A stretch of DNA of 58,362 bases from an uncultured Blautia sp. (GTDB taxonomy: Bacteria > Bacillota > Clostridia > Lachnospirales > Lachnospiraceae). Shown here piece after piece: positions 36,396-44,577 of this stretch; positions within the stretch are counted from its first letter, which is position 1, and each line of letters starts with the position of its first letter. The stretch is from assembly GCA_900543715.1 (NCBI GenBank), contig UQSX01000013.1:1-58362 (forward strand), written 5' to 3'. Both the position numbers and the translations under genes were made by a program. The notes under the pieces were generated by a model. It did not search any database. It was given only the letters and a program-made list of their open reading frames with translations, and was not told the DNA's origin.

Positions 36396-36935
36396 TTATC
36401 CTCTTCCAAAAAGCTTTTCTCTTACCTGTCCCCAAAGATGTATCAGGAAATAATCATAAGCCCGGTCATACACAAACAGGGCCGCCTGCCCTCCAAGAAC
36501 AAATACCAGAAGCATGGTTTTCGGTATTTCTCCGGCAAAAAGGAGTTTTGGAAACAAAAAAAGGGCCGGAAGGTACATGATATTAAAAAGGAGCAGCTTT
36601 CCCAGAATAAGAAGTATTTTTCTGCTTTTCCACCCCGGATGTTTTCCAAGAAAGTCCCAGAGAAATTCTACTCCCAGGACATAAATGCCCATCATTGCAT
36701 AAGTAATACAGTAAAGTTTCTGAGGCGCCAGGAGTACTCCCAGGACAAGGCTTCCCACAAAGAAAGCCAGTCCATATTTCAGATCAAACTCCCGAATGAT
36801 CACCCCAACAAGAAATGCTGCTGCTGCCAGAAGAAACAGCGTATTAAAATCAATAATGCCGCTTAATATGATCAGTACCACGTCGAAAGCCATAAGAAGC
36901 CCTGACACAGCAAGTTTTCTGGTATTTACATGCAT
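36396..36935 (-). CDS. Small polytopic membrane protein, third gene of the DUF5685-DnaJ module
   Basis: A 179-residue hydrophobic protein with five or six predicted helices. The N-terminus (VNTKKL-like, [20 protein letters not shown]) and overall size are reminiscent of ECF-transporter S components or DUF2232-like proteins, but I see no diagnostic motif. The ATG at 36935 has GGGAGGGG ten bases upstream and overlaps the end of the DnaJ gene by 10 bases, so the two are translationally coupled. The C-terminal end is basic and cytoplasmic in style (VREKLFGRG). Function unknown. Confidence 0.65.
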   Translation of the reverse strand: MHVNTRKLAVSGLLMAFDVVLIILSGIIDFNTLFLLAAAAFLVGVIIREFDLKYGLAFFVGSLVLGVLLAPQKLYCITYAMMGIYVLGVEFLWDFLGKHPGWKSRKILLILGKLLLFNIMYLPALFLFPKLLFAGEIPKTMLLVFVLGGQAALFVYDRAYDYFLIHLWGQVREKLFGRG

Positions 36936-37558
36936 GAACAAAGATCCCCTCCCATGCACTCACAAAGAGTATCTGCACACCACAGGTCGCAGCACATATT
37001 TCCGGTTCCGCAGGAAGAGCCTCCGGTTCCGCCGCCATAGTAGCTTCCTCCCTGATACCGGTTGCTGTTCCACTGAAGACGGTTTACCAGGTTGGCATAC
37101 TCCGGATTTCCCGGGTCCATGCTCTGGGCCTGACGGGCCAGGTTTAAAGCATTCACATTATTCCCCATTCCCATGTTGGCGCAGGCGCTGAGATAATACC
37201 ATTGGGCGTTCCTGTTCTGCATTCTGGACAAAACGTTCAGCGCCTGTTGATACTGTCTCGCATTGATATAGTTATAGACAGCCTGGAACTGGAGATTATC
37301 CTCGCTGGAAGCAGTATTCTGATAGCTGCTGTTTCCATAGCCTTCATAACCACTCTGGTATCCGCCGTCTCTCTCTTTCATGATCTGATCGTAGGCCTCC
37401 TGAACCTCCTTGAATTTTTCTTCTGCCAGATCAGCCAAAGGATTATCCACATAAGAATCCGGATGATATTTCCTGCTCAGATCCCGGTATGCTTTCTTTA
37501 TCTCATCATTAGAGGCGTTTGGAGAAACGCCTAATATTTCGTAAGGATTATTTACCAT
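36926..37558 (-). CDS. J-domain protein with cysteine-rich tail
   Basis: A 210-residue protein. The N-terminal 70 residues are a J domain, with the HPD tripeptide in [16 protein letters not shown], so it should stimulate an Hsp70. A middle TPR-like region ([38 protein letters not shown]) follows, then a Gly/Ser linker and a C-terminal segment with eight cysteines ([19 protein letters not shown]). The cysteines may bind metal. The ATG at 37558 overlaps the DUF5685 gene end by 11 bases. The order DUF5685-DnaJ-membrane protein is tightly packed, which suggests one functional unit. Confidence 0.82.
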   Translation of the reverse strand: MVNNPYEILGVSPNASNDEIKKAYRDLSRKYHPDSYVDNPLADLAEEKFKEVQEAYDQIMKERDGGYQSGYEGYGNSSYQNTASSEDNLQFQAVYNYINARQYQQALNVLSRMQNRNAQWYYLSACANMGMGNNVNALNLARQAQSMDPGNPEYANLVNRLQWNSNRYQGGSYYGGGTGGSSCGTGNMCCDLWCADTLCECMGGDLCSCM

Positions 37559-38405
37559 TTTTTTCTTGAATCTCCTGTCTTTCTTTTTGTATTTTATCAA
37601 ATCTGGTCCAAACACCCCTGTAGAGGATATTTCTCAGGATGGCCTCGTCCTGCAGGCAGGGCAGTTTTTCAAAAGCTCCTGTCGCCTCTCCCATCATCAT
37701 GATAAGCATCTGGCGTACTGTCTGTTCGTATTCCTCTTCGCTCCTGCAATTTTCTCTGGTCTGCTTTAAAGGATTATAGGCTCCTGACTCCCTATCCTTT
37801 TGCAGATCGTCATAGGCATCCATGATATAAATAAACTTTCCCAGATAAAAACCGAATTTACGTAGGTTTTCTTCCCAGTAGTCCTCCCGGATCACAAACA
37901 GATCCTCCATTAAAGCTCCAAAAGCCCCTGACACAAGATCTATATCCATCAGCCCCTGGTCCTCGTACACTGCAAGCTGTCTTAACTGTTTTTTAATTAC
38001 TTTGGCCTGCCTTGGATATTCTCTGCAGATCTGTGCAGCTTTCTTCTTGAATAAATGAATCCCTGCGATTCCCGGAAGACTTCTGTCATCCTTCCAGTCA
38101 TCTTCAAATTTAAAGTAGGTCAGCAGGATATTCATCTTTGCCCCATACTCCGATATACCATTCTGGATCACAGGAATTTTTTTTACCGGATGCAGAGGAC
38201 AATGAGAAGAAAGCTCTTTATTCTCAGTTTCGTATAGGGAAGAGAGGAACATGATCAAAAATGTCATGTCATAGGTCAGGGTCATCCTTCCCCTGAATCC
38301 GTACTCTTCCTTCAATGTCCGGCACAGACCGCAGTAATATGCCTTGTACCTGTAAAATTCTTTAACCTTCAGCTCTGGTTTATCGATCATTACATATCCA
38401 AACAT
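37548..38405 (-). CDS. DUF5685 family protein
   Basis: A 285-residue mainly helical protein that I recognise as DUF5685. It opens with [20 protein letters not shown] and an [14 protein letters not shown] cysteine motif, has a possible Cys/His pair in SSHCPLHP, and an acidic helix [20 protein letters not shown] (about 200-219). The acidic helix and the earlier [10 protein letters not shown] resemble the aspartate-rich helices of isoprenoid-synthase folds, but this is an impression. No function is established. It is the first gene of a coupled trio with the J-domain protein and a membrane protein. Confidence 0.75.
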   Translation of the reverse strand: MFGYVMIDKPELKVKEFYRYKAYYCGLCRTLKEEYGFRGRMTLTYDMTFLIMFLSSLYETENKELSSHCPLHPVKKIPVIQNGISEYGAKMNILLTYFKFEDDWKDDRSLPGIAGIHLFKKKAAQICREYPRQAKVIKKQLRQLAVYEDQGLMDIDLVSGAFGALMEDLFVIREDYWEENLRKFGFYLGKFIYIMDAYDDLQKDRESGAYNPLKQTRENCRSEEEYEQTVRQMLIMMMGEATGAFEKLPCLQDEAILRNILYRGVWTRFDKIQKERQEIQEKNGK

Positions 38406-38567
38406 TTTATACTGGACCTTTCCGCAGATTTTCTGCTTACATGATACCGAATAAAAGTTCTGGAACCATATGTTCTTTTCTATAAAACAGATGGTTCTCT
38501 GAACCTGACGCCATCATATTTTTTCATTATACTATAAGTTTTTTCAAATTACTATCTTTTCTTTCCA

Positions 38568-38596
38568 TTGACGGGTCTGTTTTTTTCCGCTATACT
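38568..38596 (+). promoter_or_regulatory. Sigma-A promoter for the small alarmone synthetase gene
   Basis: TTGACG and TATACT are separated by exactly 17 bases, about 60 bases upstream of the start codon. This is one of the best promoter matches in the window. Confidence 0.75.
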
Positions 38597-38656
38597 GGTG
38601 AGAAGATTTTACTGAAAGTCCTCACAGATTAAATACGAAAGAGGTGTTACAAAATT

Positions 38657-39358
38657 ATGGATAACAATATCAGCCAGAAATTTTCTCTGGAAGAGAAACT
38701 GGATATTGCTTCCCCTGAAAAATTCATTAAAAATACGGATCATTTTAACTCCCTTATGATGCGGTACCGCTGTGCTATCCGTGAGATATCCACCAAACTG
38801 GAAGTTCTGAATGACGAGTTTTCCGTGAAATATAACCGCAACCCCATTTCTTCTATTAAAAGCCGTATCAAGACTCCTCTGAGCATCTATAATAAGCTTC
38901 AGCGTCTTGGCTACGACTTTACAGAACAAAATATTGAGGAGCAGCTTAATGATGTGGCCGGCATTCGTGTGATCTGTTCCTTTATCGACGATATTTATAT
39001 CATGTCAAAGCTGCTGGCAGACCAGGATGACATTACAGTACTGCGGATAAAAGATTATATCCAGAATCCCAAAGATAACGGCTACCGCAGTTATCATATG
39101 ATCGTAGAGATTCCTGTATTCTTTGCCGAGGGAAAAACCCCCATGAGAGCGGAAATCCAGATACGTACCATTGCCATGGATTTCTGGGCCAGCCTGGAGC
39201 ATCAGCTCCGTTACAAAAAGGACCTGGGCAGCAGCGAAGAATATAAACTGATCAGCCGGGAATTATATGACTGTGCATGTACCATAACAGCCGTTGACAA
39301 GCAAATGCAGAATATTAAAAATCTCATCGAAGAGTACAGCGAACTTACTCTCCGATGA
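38657..39358 (+). CDS. Small alarmone synthetase (RelQ/YjbM-like GTP pyrophosphokinase)
   Basis: A 233-residue protein with only the synthetase domain, making (p)ppGpp from ATP and GTP or GDP. Diagnostic blocks are NPISSIKSRIKTPLSIYNKL (substrate binding), LNDVAGIRVICSFIDDIY (catalytic Asp region), DNGYRSYHMIVEIPV and RAEIQIRTIAMDFWASLEHQ. No hydrolase, TGS or ACT domains are present, so it would be controlled by expression or oligomerisation instead of ribosome binding. The last 14 bases overlap the end of the convergent gene. Confidence 0.93.
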   Translation: MDNNISQKFSLEEKLDIASPEKFIKNTDHFNSLMMRYRCAIREISTKLEVLNDEFSVKYNRNPISSIKSRIKTPLSIYNKLQRLGYDFTEQNIEEQLNDVAGIRVICSFIDDIYIMSKLLADQDDITVLRIKDYIQNPKDNGYRSYHMIVEIPVFFAEGKTPMRAEIQIRTIAMDFWASLEHQLRYKKDLGSSEEYKLISRELYDCACTITAVDKQMQNIKNLIEEYSELTLR

Positions 39359-39974
39359 ATGTCTGAAGCAGTTTTTCATTTGCTGCATAATATTCCTGGA
39401 TTTCTTCCTTTTCTCCCAGTCCGCTCTCTTCGTCTATGACACGAAGAGCTACCATATAATTCTCAACGGACTGGGGGCTTCCGGCCTCCTGATAACCCTG
39501 GCAGTCCTTTACCAGTGTATATTCCTCTTCATTTTCCGGGAAGATCCCCTGATCCTGATACTTCTGATATTGCTCCTCGTTAAAGAAATAGATCATACTG
39601 GTGCCTTCCTGAACATCTACAATAAATCTGGTCTGCATGGCGGCAAACACCTGAGGATCATAGCCATCCTCTCCTTCTTCCGGACAGCTGTAGTCTGAAA
39701 TCTGTACATGAACTTCACCATCTCCGTTCAGATCTTCCCCGTGTTCCTCAAACCAGGTCTGAAATGCCTGGCTTTCTTCCTCTGTCATCGAATAATTTCC
39801 TAAAAATGCAATGCTGTAGTCATAATCAATCTTAGTCACCATATCTTTGATAAAAGTGATCACAAAGATAAGGATAAGGGCGCCGATCAGCACATGGTAC
39901 TTGTAGTAATAGAAAAAGTTCTCAATTTTTTTCTTTTTTTCTTCTGAAAGTAGTTCTGTTTTTTTCATTCTCAT
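39345..39974 (-). CDS. Membrane-anchored acidic extracytoplasmic protein
   Basis: A 209-residue product with a lysine-rich cytoplasmic N-terminus (SEEKKKKIENFFYYYKYH), one transmembrane segment (VLIGALILIFVITFI, about 28-42) and an exported acidic domain that includes FLGNYSMTEEESQAFQTWFE. A Ca-binding-like DLNGDGEVHV loop is present. I do not recognise a function. The ATG at 39974 has AAAGGAAGC just upstream. The gene is convergent with, and overlaps, the alarmone synthetase gene at the stop codons. Confidence 0.6.
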   Translation of the reverse strand: MRMKKTELLSEEKKKKIENFFYYYKYHVLIGALILIFVITFIKDMVTKIDYDYSIAFLGNYSMTEEESQAFQTWFEEHGEDLNGDGEVHVQISDYSCPEEGEDGYDPQVFAAMQTRFIVDVQEGTSMIYFFNEEQYQKYQDQGIFPENEEEYTLVKDCQGYQEAGSPQSVENYMVALRVIDEESGLGEKEEIQEYYAANEKLLQTFIGE

Positions 39975-40123
39975 GCTTCCTTTGCTCTGTTGTAATTCAT
40001 TGCTAAAAATTTTAACACTTTCCTGTGAACAAAGGAAGTCCAAGGATTAAAATTTATGAGATTTTAATATTTATCTTTTTATTCTATGGGGCAGTCCGGA
40101 GGACTTTTCCATAAAATGAGAAA

Positions 40124-40168
40124 GACCCGGATCAGGCAGCCTGCCAAAAGCAGTTCCTGATCCGGGCC
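40124..40168 (-). terminator. Terminator after glnK
   Basis: CCCGGATCAGG pairs with CCTGATCCGGG around a 19-base loop that can itself pair (GCAGG.. with ..CTGC). On the minus strand it is followed by TCTTTCTC, a weak U-run. Confidence 0.65.
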
Positions 40169-40224
40169 TCTATCCTCTCAAATCTAATTCTGGCATCTCC
40201 AGCCTCTTTTAGAAAAAATGTTTC

Positions 40225-40581
40225 TTAATCACTTGCCTGGACCGCATCATATCCTGTCTCTTTTGTACGGATCTTATATGCCTTCTTGATCTCATAGCTG
40301 AAAATTTTTCCATCTCCGGCCTCGCCAGTATAAGCCGCCTTCTGAATAGCGTCAATGGTTTTCTGCTCCCATTCCTCAGAAGAAACCACGATCTCAAATT
40401 TGATCTTCGGCTGCATCTGCATATCTACCTGCATACCTCTTACAATCTCTTTATATCCTCTCTGGATCCCTACCCCCATTACCTGGGATACAGTCAGGCC
40501 ATTTACTCCGATTTCATCCAAAGCCGCCTTTACGTCTTCAAATTTTTCTTCCCTGACCATAGCTTCTATTTTTATCATCAT
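40225..40581 (-). CDS. glnK: PII nitrogen regulatory protein lacking the uridylylated tyrosine
   Basis: A 118-residue PII trimer subunit that should bind AmtB in response to ATP/ADP and 2-oxoglutarate. The T-loop reads IQRGYKEIVRGMQVDMQ (about 36-52); at the positions of Tyr46 and Tyr51 of enteric PII there are valines, so it cannot be uridylylated in the usual way. The B-loop TGEAGDGKIFSYEI (about 83-96) is typical. The ATG at 40581 follows GAGGTGAGAAGT. It is 15 bases downstream of amtB. I call it glnK because of the amtB linkage. Confidence 0.9.
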   Translation of the reverse strand: MMIKIEAMVREEKFEDVKAALDEIGVNGLTVSQVMGVGIQRGYKEIVRGMQVDMQMQPKIKFEIVVSSEEWEQKTIDAIQKAAYTGEAGDGKIFSYEIKKAYKIRTKETGYDAVQASD

Positions 40582-40596
40582 ACTTCTCACCTCACA

Positions 40597-41838
40597 TTAC
40601 TGATCCAATCCGTTAAAGCTGGGATATGCGCTCTCTCCATGCTGGGTAATATCCAGACCGATCTGCTCTTCCTTAACAGTCACACGAAGAGGCGTGATAG
40701 CTTTTACGACTGCCGCACAGATCAGTGTTCCCACTACTGCTATTGCAATCGTGATCACTATACCAAGAATCTGTGCCAGGAACAAACGGTATTCACCAAA
40801 AGCCAGACCGTTCCACTGGGCTGCGTCGTTGATAGAAGTCATACCGAAAATACCTGTGGCAATACCGCCCCAGATACCGCCAAGTCCATGACAGCCAAAA
40901 GCATCCAGCGCATCATCTATTTTCAGCTTTTTCTTAACCAGCTTCACCCCAAAGTAGCAGATAGGGCTTACCAGGCCTCCGATGATAAAAGAAGACCAGA
41001 CAGGCACATAGCCGGCCCCAGGGGTAATTGCCACAAGTCCTACTACCAGACCTGTGGATGCGCCTACCAGTGTAGGGCGTTTATCTTTGATCACATCCAG
41101 AAGCATCCATACCAGCATAGCCATTGCAGAAGCGATAGCGGAAGTCATAAATGCGTGAGCTGCAAGTCCGTCTGCTGCAAGAGAGCTTCCGGCATTGAAT
41201 CCAAACCATCCGAACCACAGCATGGCGGCTCCCAATACCACAAAAGGAATGTTATGGACACGGTATACCGTAATTTCATATCCCCGGCGTCTTCCGAGAA
41301 GGATCGCCATAGTCAGGGCACTGACTCCGGAGCTGATATGGACTACATTTCCTCCGGCAAAATCAACAGAACCAATGGATGCAAGGAATCCTCCTTCTCC
41401 CCATACCATATGAGCCAGTGGATAATACACCACTATAGACCATAAAATAATAAACAGGAATAATGCTTTAAACCGGATGCGTCCTACCAAAGATCCTGTC
41501 AGAAGAGCCGGCGTGATCACTGCGAACATCATCTGGAACGCACAGAACACAAGATGGGGAATCGTATCCGCATAAGGACCGGCCTCCATACCTACGCCGT
41601 TTAATCCCAGCCAGCGGAAATCACCGATGATTCCTCCATGGTTTCCGCCAAAGGCCAACGAATATCCGAACAGGCACCACATTACTATTGTCAGGCCCAT
41701 GATCGCCACACAGGCCATCATAGTATTTACCACGTTTTTCCTCCGCACAAGGCCTCCATAAAAGAAGGCCAGGCCAGGAGTCATAAAAAACACCAACGCA
41801 GCCGAAATGATCATAAAAGCAGTATCTCCACTATTCAT
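40597..41838 (-). CDS. amtB: Ammonium transporter
   Basis: A 413-residue Amt/MEP channel with 11 helices. The twin-histidine pore residues are in YYPLAHMVWGEGG and DAFGCHGLGGIWGG, and the Amt signature DFAGGNVVHISSGVSALTMA is present (about 159-178). In an amino-acid fermenter that releases ammonia, expression of amtB should be needed only under nitrogen limitation. Its long leader contains a strong terminator hairpin (42007-42043) just after the promoter, so attenuation is likely. The gene is followed by glnK. Confidence 0.95.
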   Translation of the reverse strand: MNSGDTAFMIISAALVFFMTPGLAFFYGGLVRRKNVVNTMMACVAIMGLTIVMWCLFGYSLAFGGNHGGIIGDFRWLGLNGVGMEAGPYADTIPHLVFCAFQMMFAVITPALLTGSLVGRIRFKALFLFIILWSIVVYYPLAHMVWGEGGFLASIGSVDFAGGNVVHISSGVSALTMAILLGRRRGYEITVYRVHNIPFVVLGAAMLWFGWFGFNAGSSLAADGLAAHAFMTSAIASAMAMLVWMLLDVIKDKRPTLVGASTGLVVGLVAITPGAGYVPVWSSFIIGGLVSPICYFGVKLVKKKLKIDDALDAFGCHGLGGIWGGIATGIFGMTSINDAAQWNGLAFGEYRLFLAQILGIVITIAIAVVGTLICAAVVKAITPLRVTVKEEQIGLDITQHGESAYPSFNGLDQ

Positions 41839-42006
41839 AAACTCTCACTATCCTTTCTCCTCCCAGAACTTCCCGCCTAAAGGGCAGAAAGGCTCTGTTC
41901 TATTTTCTTTTTCATCTGTCACACAAAAGCATGGCCGATGTGGATTTTTTGTTTTGTACTGCGCAGTGTTTCAATTCTACGGAAACTTTCATTTCCGGAA
42001 AAAAGA

Positions 42007-42043
42007 AAAGGCGTTCAAAATGCCTCTGCATTTCAAACGCCTT
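42007..42043 (-). terminator. Leader terminator (attenuator candidate) of amtB
   Basis: On the minus strand a 16-bp stem (AAGGCGTT..AAATGC with GCATTT..AACGCCTT) closes on an AGAG loop and is followed by TTTTCTTTTTT. The two imperfect positions are G-U pairs only in minus-strand RNA. It lies about 170 bases before amtB and about 10 bases after the predicted transcription start. A small hairpin TTCGTT/AACGAA (42042-42055) abuts and slightly overlaps it. Confidence 0.75.
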
Positions 42044-42059
42044 CGTTTTAACGAATTTT

Positions 42060-42088
42060 AGTCTAGCACAGTGTTAATAAAAAAGCAA
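42060..42088 (-). promoter_or_regulatory. Promoter of amtB
   Basis: TTGCTT and TAGACT are 17 bases apart on the minus strand, and the -10 is extended by TGC. Transcription would begin near 42053 and immediately enter the terminator hairpin. Confidence 0.65.
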
Positions 42089-42111
42089 GTGTTTTTTAGA
42101 TTTTTTTTGTA

Positions 42112-42138
42112 ACTCCTTCCCATTCTCCGCATATTCTG
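42112..42138 (+). promoter_or_regulatory. Sigma-K-like promoter of the amidase gene
   Basis: AC, then 16 bases, then CATATTCTG, close to the Bacillus/Clostridium sigma-K pattern (AC-N16-CATAnnnTA). The start codon is about 33 bases downstream. No sigma-A promoter is evident on this strand. Confidence 0.5.
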
Positions 42139-42170
42139 AATAGAGAGAATTTCCATGGAGTTACAGATTT

Positions 42171-42962
42171 ATGGCCTATAAAATCATGATTGATGCAGGA
42201 CATGGGGGAACAGACCCAGGCGCTGTATATGAGGGACGGCAGGAGAAAGACGATGCCCTCCGGCTGGCACTTGCCGTAGGAGATATTTTATCAAGAAACG
42301 GAGTAGATGTAGAATATACCCGTACAGGGGATGTCTATCAGACCCCATTTGAGAAAGCCCAGATTGGCAATGCCGCAGACGCTGACTTCTTTATTTCTTT
42401 CCATAGGAATTCCAGCCCAAATCCCAACCAGTACAGTGGAGTAGAAACCCTGGTCTACGACCAGTCAGGGCAAAAACTGGATATGGCCCAAAATATTAAC
42501 GGAGCCCTGGGGGAGCTGGGATTCCGGGAAATCGGTGTCAAATCCCGGCCCGGCCTGGTAGTTCTGCGGCGGACCAAAATGCCGGCAGTTCTTGTTGAAG
42601 CTGGCTTTATCAACAGCGACGAGGATAATGAAATCTTTGATTCCCAGTTTCAAGACGTGGCCCAGGCCATAGCTTCCGCAATTCTGGGTACTTTAAATGA
42701 AGAGGCTGTGGAAAACACTGAAAATTCCCAGGATCTGTTTTACCGGGTACAGACCGGAAGCTTCCGGGAACGTTCCAATGCAGATAATCTCCTTTATGAG
42801 CTGGAGGATCAGGGATTTCCCGCTTTTATCCTCCGAGAAGACGGTCTATATAAGGTTCAGGTAGGCGCCTTCAAAAATCTGGATAACGCTGTAAAAATGG
42901 AAAGAGCGCTGCGCAGTGCTGGATACAGCACCTGGATCGATGCAGCGCCGGCTTCCTATTGA
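42171..42962 (+). CDS. N-acetylmuramoyl-L-alanine amidase with SPOR domain (CwlC-like)
   Basis: A 263-residue zinc amidase that cuts the peptide stem from peptidoglycan. The Amidase_3 domain (1-180) has the zinc ligands in IMIDAGHGGTDPGAV, the E of GRQEKDDALRLAL, FFISFHRNSSPNP and the catalytic Glu in PAVLVEAGFINSDEDN. A C-terminal SPOR domain (about 188-263, YRVQTGSFRERSNADNLL, YKVQVGAFKNLDNAVKME) binds denuded glycan. There is no signal peptide, as in CwlC-type mother-cell autolysins. Together with the sigma-K-like promoter this suggests a role in mother-cell lysis at the end of sporulation. Confidence 0.9.
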   Translation: MAYKIMIDAGHGGTDPGAVYEGRQEKDDALRLALAVGDILSRNGVDVEYTRTGDVYQTPFEKAQIGNAADADFFISFHRNSSPNPNQYSGVETLVYDQSGQKLDMAQNINGALGELGFREIGVKSRPGLVVLRRTKMPAVLVEAGFINSDEDNEIFDSQFQDVAQAIASAILGTLNEEAVENTENSQDLFYRVQTGSFRERSNADNLLYELEDQGFPAFILREDGLYKVQVGAFKNLDNAVKMERALRSAGYSTWIDAAPASY

Positions 42963-42978
42963 ACTTTTAAAAGAAAAC

Positions 42979-43007
42979 AGAGGACCGGGGAATCTCCTCA
43001 GTCCTCT
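42979..43007. terminator. Bidirectional terminator between amidase and mgsA
   Basis: AGAGGAC pairs with GTCCTCT and inner GGGGA with TCCTC, followed by CTTAATTTTT on the plus strand. It separates two convergent genes. Confidence 0.7.
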
Positions 43008-43015
43008 CTTAATTT

Positions 43016-43486
43016 TTACATAGACTCTGCTCTTTCCTTTATATTTTTCTTAAAATTGATTACCTCATGGTCATACTCCGTGTCCATATACAGAGAAGTA
43101 ATCATAAAGTCTGCCGTTGCTCTGTTGACAGCCATGGGAATATCATAGACCTGAGCGATTCTCATAAGAGCCTTTACATCAGGGTCATGAGGCTGTGCCG
43201 TAAGCGGATCCGAAAAAAATACCACAAAATCAATCACACCCTCAACGATCTTGGCCCCAATCTGCTGGTCGCCTCCCAAAGGGCCGCTGTTATAACCTTT
43301 TACCCGGAGTCCGGTCCTGTCTGCGATCATTCTGGCGGTAGTCCCTGTTCCATAAAGATTGTGGTGCTTTAAAACTTCGCTGTGGTCTATGCACCACTGA
43401 ATGATCTTGGGTTTCTCATTGTCATGAGCAATCAGGGCAATATTTTTCTTCTTTTTAATAGTAAATGTCATATACGCATCATTCAT
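43016..43486 (-). CDS. mgsA: Methylglyoxal synthase
   Basis: Converts dihydroxyacetone phosphate to methylglyoxal and phosphate, a bypass that relieves sugar-phosphate overload. The 156-residue protein has IALIAHDNEKPKIIQWC, the phosphate site LYGTGTTARMI, the GPLGGDQQIGA block and FFSDPLTAQPHDPDVKAL with the family's catalytic Asp and His. Slightly longer at the C-terminus than the Bacillus protein. The ATG has GGCGGAG five bases upstream. Confidence 0.96.
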   Translation of the reverse strand: MNDAYMTFTIKKKKNIALIAHDNEKPKIIQWCIDHSEVLKHHNLYGTGTTARMIADRTGLRVKGYNSGPLGGDQQIGAKIVEGVIDFVVFFSDPLTAQPHDPDVKALMRIAQVYDIPMAVNRATADFMITSLYMDTEYDHEVINFKKNIKERAESM

Positions 43487-43581
43487 TTTTTCTCCGCCTT
43501 TCTTTGGATTCTTTTCGGTTTCTTTCGTCTTTTTTCAGGAATTATTTCATAATAATTTCATCTTATTCTAACATAATTTCC

Positions 43582-43610
43582 TTGTTCTCACAATGGGAAA
43601 CTGCTACAAT
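43582..43610 (+). promoter_or_regulatory. Promoter of the lipid-kinase gene
   Basis: TTGTTC and TACAAT are 17 bases apart, and the -10 is extended by TGC. The start codon is 31 bases downstream. Confidence 0.65.
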
Positions 43611-43640
43611 GGTATCCAGAGGAAAGCAGGTGTTTGAATT

Positions 43641-44564
43641 ATGTTCTATTTCATAGTAAATCCCCACTCCCGCTCAGGACTGGGAATGGATATCTGGAAA
43701 AAAGCGGAAGAAATCCTTACCGCAGAAAATACAGAGTACGAAGTATATTTTACAAAACACACAGGACATGCCCGGGATCTGGCAAAGCAGATCGCTGTTC
43801 TTTCTCTTCCCTGTACCCTGATCGTCCTGGGAGGCGACGGTACTTTAAATGAAGTGATCAACGGACTGGCACAAAACGATTTTTCTCATATTATTCTCGG
43901 TTATATACCTACCGGTTCAGGAAACGATTTTGCCAGAGGACTGGGAATCTCTTCCAATGTCACAGCCTGTATGCATTCCATACTCTCACCTTCCAAGTTT
44001 GCCCTGGTAGATGTAGGCCTTAGCCAGACTTCGGAAGGAAAACGGTATTTTCTCGTCAGCAGCGGCATAGGATATGACGCGGATATCTGCCGCAATGTAA
44101 TGAAAACACCTATGAAAAAAGTTCTGAACCGGCTGAAACTTGGGAAACTCACCTACGTCTTTGTAGCCCTGAAGCTTCTGCTGGGTTATCAATGTTGTCC
44201 TGTATCTGTCCGGATCGATAAAAAAAAGGTATACCGGCTGCCCCGGTTTTATTTTCTCGCCGGAATGAACATGAAACAGGAAGGCGGCGGAGTAAAATTT
44301 TGTCCCCAGGCCCAATTTCAGGACGGGCTTCTTGACGTCTGCCTGGTAGGGGATCTCCCCAAGGCAAAGATCCTGACTCTGTTTCCTACAGCTTTTGTGG
44401 GCAAGCATACAGGTTTCCGGGGAATTCATATGTACCGCTGCCGCCGCATAGATATTATCAGCAGGGATCCCCTGCCTGTACACTGCGATGGAGAATCGGC
44501 GGGATGTCACAGGCATCTTACCATTTCAAATACACAGAAACAGATAAAAGTTATTTTGGAGTAA
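43641..44564 (+). CDS. Diacylglycerol kinase family lipid kinase (DgkB/YegS-like)
   Basis: A 307-residue soluble kinase that phosphorylates diacylglycerol or a related lipid at the membrane. The N-terminal nucleotide-binding motif is FIVNPHSRSGLG and the signature VLGGDGTLNEVINGLA (about 63-78), with IPTGSGNDFARGLGI after it. The C-terminal beta-sandwich ends with a typical DGLLDVCLVGDL block. It is followed 13 bases later by a GDPD gene and then a PAP2 gene, which together suggest turnover of glycerolipid head groups, for example from lipoteichoic acid synthesis. Confidence 0.92.
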   Translation: MFYFIVNPHSRSGLGMDIWKKAEEILTAENTEYEVYFTKHTGHARDLAKQIAVLSLPCTLIVLGGDGTLNEVINGLAQNDFSHIILGYIPTGSGNDFARGLGISSNVTACMHSILSPSKFALVDVGLSQTSEGKRYFLVSSGIGYDADICRNVMKTPMKKVLNRLKLGKLTYVFVALKLLLGYQCCPVSVRIDKKKVYRLPRFYFLAGMNMKQEGGGVKFCPQAQFQDGLLDVCLVGDLPKAKILTLFPTAFVGKHTGFRGIHMYRCRRIDIISRDPLPVHCDGESAGCHRHLTISNTQKQIKVILE

Positions 44565-44577
44565 CAGGAGGAAGTTC

